Assembly: GCA_001599715.1 (NCBI GenBank)
Contig: BCHU01000002.1
Span: 2,108,001-2,172,000, forward strand
DNA from: Phaeotremella fagi
Lineage: Eukaryota; Basidiomycota; Tremellomycetes; Tremellales; Phaeotremellaceae
Length of the DNA stretch: 64,000 nucleotides
Reading direction: 5' to 3'
Shown one piece after another: positions 56,713 to 64,000 of the stretch; position 1 is the first letter of the stretch, and each line of letters begins with the position of its first letter. Position numbers and translations under genes: made by a program. Below the pieces are notes generated by a model. The model was not told where the DNA came from. It searched no databases and saw only the letters and a list, made by a program, of their open reading frames with translations.

Positions 56713-56854
56713 TCTGAGTAACGTTGGTAGCATTTATGAGTGGTCGAGTGAAAAAGATGATCATGTAGGAGGAGTTAAGTATTGACTTTCGTGATAACAT
56801 TCAACCACGTGACTTTTATAGATAAATTCAACGATTTTAACTCACCATCTGATA

Positions 56855-58806
56855 GTGACAAACGATGTATCGATGATGAGGAGACCACTTTCGGTGAGAT
56901 CAATTGGTGTGATTTGGAAGAAGTCGTTCTCTGTTAGATACATCCAGTCTTATAGATATTACACAACCCAACAAGAACCAGAACCAATAGCTTCAACCTC
57001 GAAATCACTTTTCACTCCAGAAAACGCCAAACCGTTCTACATAACCACACCGATCTTCTATGTCAACGCATGTAAGTTGTCCACTTCGAGTCAAAATACT
57101 GACAAAAACCTAGCACCCCACATTGGTCATCTACACACCTTGATCCTAAGCGACGTGATCGCCCGTTTCGCCAGACTTCGATATCCAAATCGAAAAGTCA
57201 TTTTCGCAACAGGAACCGATGAACATGGGTTAAAGATCCAACAAGCTGCCAGAGCGCTTGGTATAGATGAAAAAGAATTTTGTACAGGTGTCAGTCAGAG
57301 GTTTAGGGTAGGTCGAAATTTAAGTGGGATAAAACTGAGACAAACAGGATTTAGCGCAACTTGCCAACATATCTCATACGGATTTTATAAGGACAACCGA
57401 GGAAAGACATTATAAAGCGGTAGAACATTTTTGGGTATGTCCCATCTTCTGATAACCTGCTCATAGTATAGAACAAACTCGTAGCTTCCGGTGATATATA
57501 TAAAGGAACTCATTCGGGTTGGTATGCGATTTCAGATGAATGTTTCTATTCAGCTTCACAGGTTACGGAGAGGGATGGAAAGATGGTAGCTGTCGAAACT
57601 GGTAACGAGGTCGTTTGGGAGGAGGAAGAGAATTGGAAATTTCGATTAGGGAATTATAGGAAACGTTTGAAGAAATGGATAGGGGATGTGAACTGTAGGT
57701 GGGCGTTCAGTGGTGTAACTAATCGATACAGCTGTCCATCCTCATTCGTATCGACATGATATTTTACGTCAAATCCCTACCGTAGAAGATCTATCCATCT
57801 CAAGACCGAAATCTAGAGTTGCATGGGGTGTCCCTGTTCCCGGTGACGACACTCAGACGATATACGTCTGGGTTGACGCTTTGATAAATTATCTTACTGT
57901 CCTGGGATATCCTGATGTAGTCGAAGGTTGGCCAGCGGATATTCAAGTAGTAGGGAAGGATATTATCAGGTAAGCGAGTGGATTAACATTACTAACGACA
58001 GATTCCATGCACTCCATTGGCCAGCTTTGTTGTTCGCTGCAAATCTTGAACCCCCAAAACGGGTTCTTGCGCATGCCCATTGGACGATGAATAAATCTAA
58101 AATGTCAAAATCAAAAGGAAACGTCGCTGATCCCATCAAAGCTATGGGGACGTATGGTGTTGACGGGGTCCGATGGTATCTTATGAGAATCGGTGGTAGT
58201 CTCGGTGCGGATGCTGGTAGGTCCATGACGTGTGATTGTACTGATGTCAGATTATTCCGAAAGAGAATTAGGCGTTTATTACAAACAACTCGCTAGTCAG
58301 ATTGGGAACTTGTTGAACAGGATATCGTCGTCTACCATGACCACTCGTGTCAATAAATTCGAAAAGGATTCAGAATCAAACGAAACTTTAGATGAAGCTC
58401 TGAAATCTATCAAAGAAACGGTAGAAAATCATATGGAATCGTATGAAGTTTCAAAAGCTTGTGAACAAATAATGGAATTGGTCATGATGGTAGGTCAAAC
58501 CTCATGCCTCACTGACCACAGGCAAATCAACATTTCACGAATCTAAAACCATGGGCTTCGTTAGATGCCACCAACGCCATGGTATATTCATACGAGACGT
58601 TGAGAATCGCTGGGATCTTGTTGTTACCTATCATGCCGTCCAAGGCTGGTGAACTGTTGGATCGATTGGGGATACCGATCGAAGAGAGGGTTTGGGAGAA
58701 GGCGGTGTTGGCAGAAGTTGATACGATGGAGATGATGAGACGGTTGGATGGGGGTAAAAGTAAGAAATATCTTTTTGCGCAGGTGAAAGAGGGTGGGGGT
58801 GATTAA
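56855..58806 (+). CDS. MSM1: Methionyl-tRNA synthetase, mitochondrial
   Basis: Charges mitochondrial tRNA-Met. A basic, Ser/Arg-rich leader ([20 protein letters not shown]) precedes [32 protein letters not shown] (HIGH signature), [97 protein letters not shown] (KMSKS signature) and an anticodon-binding helix region ([17 protein letters not shown]). No zinc knuckle or C-terminal OB extension, as expected for the organellar form. Several introns. The first ATG is 56855; a second in frame at 56873 is also possible. Confidence 0.93.
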
Positions 58807-58927
58807 AGGAGGTACATCGTTCTTCGTAATACGTATATTGAAACAATTCAACTCCGATGGGTTACGATCAAAAGGTTCTGTTGGAAACACTCTCAGCGCA
58901 ACTTCTCATTATCGTTAAGTCTCAACC

Positions 58928-59578
58928 ATGAACATGGAATCCTCCAAGCTGCCTAAAGAATTTACCGTTACCACCTACGAATTGAGTTGTCTACGAGACA
59001 TCCTAGGAGACATCGAAAGTCATTCACTCTCCTCCCTGACCGAAGCAGAAAAAGAAGAAAGTACCCAAAAACTATCAGATTTAGGTATAGGCGCGGGCAC
59101 GTTCAATCAATGGATCCAACACCTAGTAAGTCTGACATAACACCTAAACTGAGACCAAAGGTTGAGCCCGACCCCGATCCAAACGAAACCAACGGCTACA
59201 CCTGTCTCCAAAACGATCTCCCAGAATACAAAACAGCAATTCCAGTGATCAGAGATCATTCCCGTCCATTCATCAATGCAAACACCTTGAAAACTATACG
59301 TGAACGCTTACCGTCTTTGAACAAAGAGAGTTATACTTCTTTGGTTATTCAGAAATATGTTGTCAACGTGTTGACTGAATCTGGAGTAGGGGAATCCCAG
59401 GTACAGGAGGTGCTTGATTATCATGTAAGTTGGATTTGATAGTGATGAAATACTAACTTTCTTCTAGGTCGTTCCACTGTCTGAAGAGGGGTTTCAGTGG
59501 TGTAGCTCGGATTGGATTACTGGTGAATGTGTTGTTTCTTCAGCTAGCGTTGGATATCCTTTGATCGTGCTGTATTGA
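58928..59578 (+). CDS. Small unknown protein (three exons)
   Basis: Not recognised. Exon 1 MNMESSKLPKEFTVTTYELS ... GAGTFNQWIQHL (58928-59126). A 35-base intron 59127-59161 (GTAAGT ... CAAAG) leads to VEPDPDPNETNGYTCLQNDL, VIRDHSRPFINANTLKTIRE and VQEVLDYH. A second intron (GTAAGT ... CTTCTAG) precedes VVPLSEEGFQWCSSDWITGE and the stop at 59576. About 190 residues, soluble and acidic. Correct splice signals with phase-0 joins support a real gene. An ATG two codons downstream is an alternative start. Confidence 0.65.
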
Positions 59579-60187
59579 TGTACTGTGGATTCATTGTATG
59601 CCATGCCACTCTTGTACGACTTTGGCAGTCCATTGTTCTTGGGGAAGGCTTTGAGAGAAAATCTTGCCTTCGTACAAGAACGTTACTTGTTCATAAGTGG
59701 TGACCTTGCCTTTACCAATCCTTCTTTCATGGTCAAGAAGTAGAGGTATACGTACAGACGAATGGTTATCAATGTTCCCTATCTCCCTACCAACAGTATG
59801 TATGTATACCACGGAGGATTCGGTATTTAAACGGAACATTTATACGTTACCACGTGGCACCCATTCCTTTGTAAACCGTTATGTGGCACCCAAAGATACG
59901 GACCTTTCTCGGGGGATTAATCTCTTTCCGCCGTAAAACTCTTTCAGCTCTTCCAAAATCGTTTAAACCCAATTCTACGCTTCCACAAAGCCTAAACAAC
60001 TATTCTTTTCAACCAAGAGTGAACATATCAATAACACCTTTCGATCAATACCAAGACCAAGAATCCACGTTGCCTCGAACTTGCTGAAGAAATTAGAATC
60101 TGGTTTTCAAACCTTTTGCACTATATATTTGACCTTGATTTCCTCCTCTCATGGATCTGAGCAAATTCGCCGAAAATGCTCCGAACT
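59579..60187. other. Intergenic before tRNA-Ala
   Basis: No supported gene; frames at 59591-59936 on both strands are short. Two GTGGCAC words 28 bases apart (59854-59860, 59883-59889). Confidence 0.5.
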
Positions 60188-60260
60188 GGGGATGTAGTCT
60201 AGGGGTTATGGCGCAGACTTAGCATGTCTGAGGTCTGGCGTTCGATTCGCCACTTCTCCA
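60188..60260 (+). tRNA. tRNA-Ala (anticodon AGC)
   Basis: 73 nt, no intron. Acceptor GGGGATG/CTTCTCC with the G3-U70 pair that marks alanine tRNAs, plus one U-U mismatch at 6-67. Anticodon stem CAGAC/GTCTG with loop TTAGCAT gives AGC. T-arm TGGCG-TTCGATT-CGCCA, discriminator A. A T-rich stretch follows. The D-stem is weak (three pairs). Confidence 0.9.
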
Positions 60261-60551
60261 TTGTTTTTGGATGTTAAACAGCAAACAGGTACTTTTTTAC
60301 TTTTAGTTGTGACATGATGTTGTTGGATAGGTGTTGGAGGAGGTGAGAAATTACTTTTTGTTGGTGCGGATCAATGTTGGGTTCAATTTTCTGGGTTATG
60401 GTGGTGGCACGATGAGGAAAGGAGGTTGTTCTTTATGACAGGTATCAGTGTCTTAGCAACGCAGGGGAATCGTGAAACACGCTTGGATCCCAATGCCTAC
60501 CTCTACTGATGGATCTAAACTTTCACTCCATCTCTTCCATCAACTGACACC

Positions 60552-61736
60552 ATGCAGTCAAATCTTCCTTTTCGATTACAACTGGACCCCAACAATGTCC
60601 CACCGATCACCCTTGAAAGGATACTCAACAACCCACTGTTCGATGAGGAAAGCGTCATTGATGAAATTCTTGACGAAGACCCAGAACCATCGACTCCAGT
60701 TCCATCACATTCATTACAATCCGCTCAGACTCGAGTAAGTGGTTATCAAAGAAATATCAAACCCTTCGTTCCAAACGAACCACTTCAACCTGAACCCAAC
60801 GGCGGTAACATCCCACCAAGACCACCACCACGACCCCGAAACAATATTCCTACTCCCCATGAAATCGTTACCATCCGTGTCTACCCCTTACCTTCCAGTC
60901 TCAGAAACAAAGATTTCGTGTATTGGTTTACTAGCAATGTTGGGGAGATTACCTCTTGTTCTGTTGAACGTCGACAGGCGGTCGTACGATTAGAGAGGCA
61001 TTTGGCAATTAAAGCTATTGATTTGTGTAAGTAGGATACATGTTTTGTCGAGTAGATTGCTGACCGTTTTTTAGTTGATGGCAAGTCCATGGATGGTAGT
61101 GAGTTTGCTTTTTATTAAACGAGTGTAAGAAATTGAAAGTGAATAGATAATATCATGCACGTTGAATATCACACCGTTCCTGAACCACCTCAGAATTCGT
61201 CGAATGCTCAACCACCTCGTCAAAAGCAAAATAAAGTTTTAACAAATTATGTCAAAGATCTGGAAACGAGAGTACAATTGCTGGAAAGTCAACTTGAAGT
61301 TCGAAATCAATACCTGAATGAAACCAACCTGACAGAAATGGGGGTCGAGGAGTTCGATGAAAGGTTTGATTTAAATCGGTTAGAGGATGAGGATGAATTT
61401 GATGATCGGCAACATCGAAATCAAACCAATGGTTATCCTATGGGAACAGAATATTTGGATGAAAGATTTGATGAAAATCGATTAGAGGATCAGGAAGAAT
61501 TTGAATTTCGTCAAAATGGAGATTCAGTTGAACATGATCACACTGTAGTTGAAGAGTTTGATGAGAGATTTGATCAGAGTCGATTGGAAGATGAAGTGGA
61601 ATTCGATATTCGAAGATTGAGACGTCGGGTCGAGAACGAGAGGAGGTATAGGGCTAGGATGAAGATGGAACAGAATGGTAATGGTAAATCGCATGGGAGA
61701 AAGGAGACTGCTGCTGAGAGACGGGAGAGGGGATGA
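60552..61736 (+). CDS. Family D member 1: RRM-like domain plus coiled coil with three repeats
   Basis: Start MQSNLPFRLQLDPNNVPPIT; about 360 residues in three exons (introns with GTAAGT near 61027 and GTGAGT near 61100). A divergent RRM covers ~residues 100-180: VTIRVYPLPSSLRNKDFVYW, FTSNVGEITSCSVERRQAVV, RLERHLAIKAIDLFDGKSMD. Then a coiled coil (YVKDLETRVQLLESQLEVRN) and three copies of a ~23-residue unit E-[EY]-[FL]-DERFD-x2-RLED-x3-EF-[DE] (about 61348, 61450 and 61550). The C-terminus is strongly basic (RRLRRRVENERRYRARMK) and ends TAAERRERG. RNA binding is plausible but untested. A sister gene follows. Confidence 0.75.
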
Positions 61737-61995
61737 CGAAGTAAAGCTAGAAGGAGGGGGATGGAGGTATGAGATAGTGTTAAGGATTTGACTTGGTATT
61801 GTGATCTGTCATTCTACCTTGTCAGTATTGAATGAATTCCTTTTATAACAATTAGCTTGGGGTTGTGGCGATTGAAAGAATGCCTGTGCCACAGAAGGAG
61901 CTGATTGAACAGAATACACACAGAAAGGATACCTTTAATCAACAAATGTTAGAAATTGACATCAACCTAAAACTATAAAGTAATACCAAATCATC

Positions 61996-62921
61996 ATGAC
62001 ACTCAAAAGAGATACCCCGCCCCATCTAATACCTCCCACTTTGAACAACACAGACATGGATATCGACATCGACATCGAAATCCACAAACCAGTCTATCAA
62101 CCTGATAACAATCACAAACTCCAACAAGCGACCAGTAAGCTCAAGAGTCAAAACCCAAATTCAATGGTCAGTATCAGATTCTACCCTCTTCCAGAAGACG
62201 TCACTTCTGGACAAGTCATTCGATTGTTCTCAGATGATGTCGGGCGGATCAGTTATTGTTTTGTCAATAATGGACAGGCGATTGTTAGGTTACGACGTGA
62301 GATCGCTGAAGCTGCTTTTAAGCTTTGTGAGTGGGAGTTCGAGATCAGGGACTTGGGAAATCGCTGATATAGTGTATCGTACATAGATGACGGGAAGATG
62401 TTCGATGATGGTAAGATTGGATAATTGTCATCATTGACACAGGTGCAGTTCAACCACTTCATATCGAGTTCGTTACCGATATCCTCCCAAACGATGATGC
62501 CAACGACGAATATCATAACCAAAACCGAATCCAGGAATATAACCACTGTCAAAATAGAAGTTCAGCCCTGTTCACACCAAATGACCACGACGTCAAACAA
62601 GAAAACCTCCTTCTCCGCCAAAGGATTTCGTTCCTTGAAGCCCAAACCCGAACCCAAACTCAACAACACACTCACACTCACAGAAATCATTTCAATCAAC
62701 GAAAATCAGCTAAAACCCATAAATCCTCAAGACCTTTATCAGCCAGAATCGAACCCGAAAAGAAATTCAGAGGTCGAACGAAATTGGATTTTGGTCATGA
62801 ACATCAATCTAATGGGATGAATGTTGGGTTTCCCAAAGGGGAGAGTAAATCACAAGCAGAGAGACGTGGTCGTAGGGCAGCTAAATTGAGATTGTTGATG
62901 GGTAAAAGGGTTTTGATTTGA
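61996..62921 (+). CDS. Family D member 2: RRM-like protein
   Basis: About 280 residues in three exons. MTLKRDTPPHLIPPTLNNTD leads through an Asp/Ile run (MDIDIDIEI) to the RRM: SIRFYPLPEDVTSGQVIRLF, DDVGRISYCFVNNGQAIVRL, RREIAEAAFKLYDGKMFDD. After an intron GAVQPLHIEFVTDIL forms the last strand. A short helix ENLLLRQRISFLEAQ and a basic tail ending QAERRGRRAAKLRLLMGKR follow. It aligns with member 1 over the RRM (R-[VF]-YPLP, VG-x-I-[TS]-x-C, QA-[VI]-VRL, DGK) and at the [AQ]AERR end, but lacks the three repeats. Confidence 0.75.
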
Positions 62922-63395
62922 GGTGTAGGATGGGACAATGGATTTGAGTCAGAACGGAAGGGCTTGATTGGTTTTGTTTTTTGGGTGGTTTTTTAGTATT
63001 CTTATCATCTTAGTATTCTCTCTGCAATTCCGTATAGACTCTATATAGAATGAATAGAATACCCATTTGTCGTTACTGTGAAAGACGATAACGAGAAGTA
63101 GACGATCATCTTGAAAGTTTCGACGTACACGAATGTCTAACGAAGTGATTTAACCTGCCAATCCCTCACGAAACTGATTTTTTTGATGTTCGTAAACAAG
63201 ATATCCAACAAAACAAAAACAAAGTGAGAGGAGGAAAGGAGTAGGAAGTTGTTAAAGGGTTAGCAATAGATAGTCCCTTATGTATATCGTATCGTCATTC
63301 AGAATGTTCTTCAAACACCGACCCAACGCCGCCTATGGATCCCATCTACATTCACAAAATACCATCACAATATTACAATTACTTTATCAACAGAT
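62922..63395. other. Intergenic between family D and VPS4
   Basis: Convergent 3' flanks; no gene or RNA signal seen. Confidence 0.5.
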
Positions 63396-64000
63396 TTAAG
63401 CTCCTTCACCTCCTACGTATCATGTTAGCAGACATAAACCCACTAACCCAAATCACTCACCACTCTCGTTCGTAAATTCAATGTGTTTCTGTATATCAGC
63501 CTGACTAACAGTAGGTCTGTTGACCGCTATAGATTTAACGAAATCCGAGATCGACAACAATGGTTCAGATAATTCGTTTGAATCGACGTCAGTCCATGTT
63601 TTCTCTATTGCGCCTTCAGCACCTGGTGAACATGGTGTAAGTTTTTGAACTGGTCCTTCGGGAGTATCGACGGTTATCTGTTGTCAGTGAAGTCGATGAT
63701 TTGAATTTACCTCTTTGAAATGAGTTGCACTGAGAACTTTTCTAACCGGTTGCATGAGGGCGTCACGAACTATGACTGCTATATCGGAACCAGAGTAACT
63801 GGAGTCAGTGTTGATCGATAAAAAACCTACCCATCAGTTTGTTCTGCTAGAGATTGGAAATCGGATGGTGCAAGACCATGAGGTGTGGTTCCGACGTTGA
63901 GCTCAAACATTCGTCTACGGGCTTGAACATCGGGAAGTGGGATGTAGATACGTTTTTCGAATCTGTCATCAGTAATTGACAATACCCTGACGTACCTTCT
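63396..64000 (-). CDS. VPS4: VPS4-type AAA ATPase, C-terminal part (gene runs off the window)
   Basis: AAA ATPase that disassembles ESCRT-III in endosomal sorting and membrane scission. Visible part: [114 protein letters not shown] and [17 protein letters not shown]. These are the end of the AAA domain, the Vps4 beta-domain remnant and the C-terminal helix. Introns with GTACGT and GTGAGT donors are seen. Walker motifs and the MIT domain lie beyond the window. Confidence 0.93.

Overview
The window reads as nuclear DNA of a basidiomycete yeast of the Tremellomycetes type (Cryptococcus/Kwoniella-like). This is inferred from gene style, not from a search. Most housekeeping genes carry many introns of about 35-70 nt with GTAAGT/GTGAGT-like donors, branch sites like CTAAC and YAG acceptors. 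Genes sit on both strands with short gaps. There are two nuclear tRNA genes, one with an 18-nt intron, and several basidiomycete-type families (multi-pass proteins of DUF6534 type, a PARP-UBC fusion, an SH3-TBC protein).

Layout. 0.2-5.3 kb: mitochondrial enoyl-CoA hydratase (+), a small NTF2/SnoaL-like mitochondrial protein (-) and a large disordered Ser/Pro-rich protein (-). 6.1-11.4 kb: six tandem intronless paralogues on the minus strand (family A). 11.6-21.2 kb: PTRHD1-type peptidyl-tRNA hydrolase (-), UBA-C2H2-UBX protein (+), tRNA-Ile(AAU) (-), a long PARP-UBC fusion gene (-) and the very-long-chain 3-ketoacyl-CoA reductase IFA38 (+). 21.4-23.6 kb: two unknown intronless ORFs and a DUF1769-type gene (-). 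24.1-29.4 kb: five tandem intronless paralogues on the plus strand (family B). 29.6-39.0 kb: NPR2 (-), then three tandem DUF6534-like membrane protein genes (-). 40.7-49.4 kb: an SH3-TBC protein (+), a CorA/Alr/Mnr2-type ion transporter (+) and a GST-like protein (-). 49.7-51.5 kb: an intronless pair (family C, +), the second with its frame broken. 51.7-59.6 kb: MIC60 (-), URM1 (+), folylpolyglutamate synthase (-), mitochondrial methionyl-tRNA synthetase (+) and a small unknown gene (+). 60.2-62.9 kb: tRNA-Ala(AGC) and two tandem RRM-coiled-coil genes (family D, +). 63.4-64 kb: the 3' end of VPS4 (-), cut by the window edge.

The housekeeping genes do not form one pathway, although several are mitochondrial (ECHS1, MIC60, MSM1, FPGS). 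What stands out is the number of small lineage-restricted clusters lying between conserved genes. Families A, B and C are intronless in an otherwise intron-rich region, begin after pyrimidine-rich leaders and include decayed copies. They look like fast birth-and-death gene families of unknown function and are the best candidates here for something undescribed. Exon joins were placed by eye from splice signals and protein continuity; a shift of a few bases is possible at many junctions.
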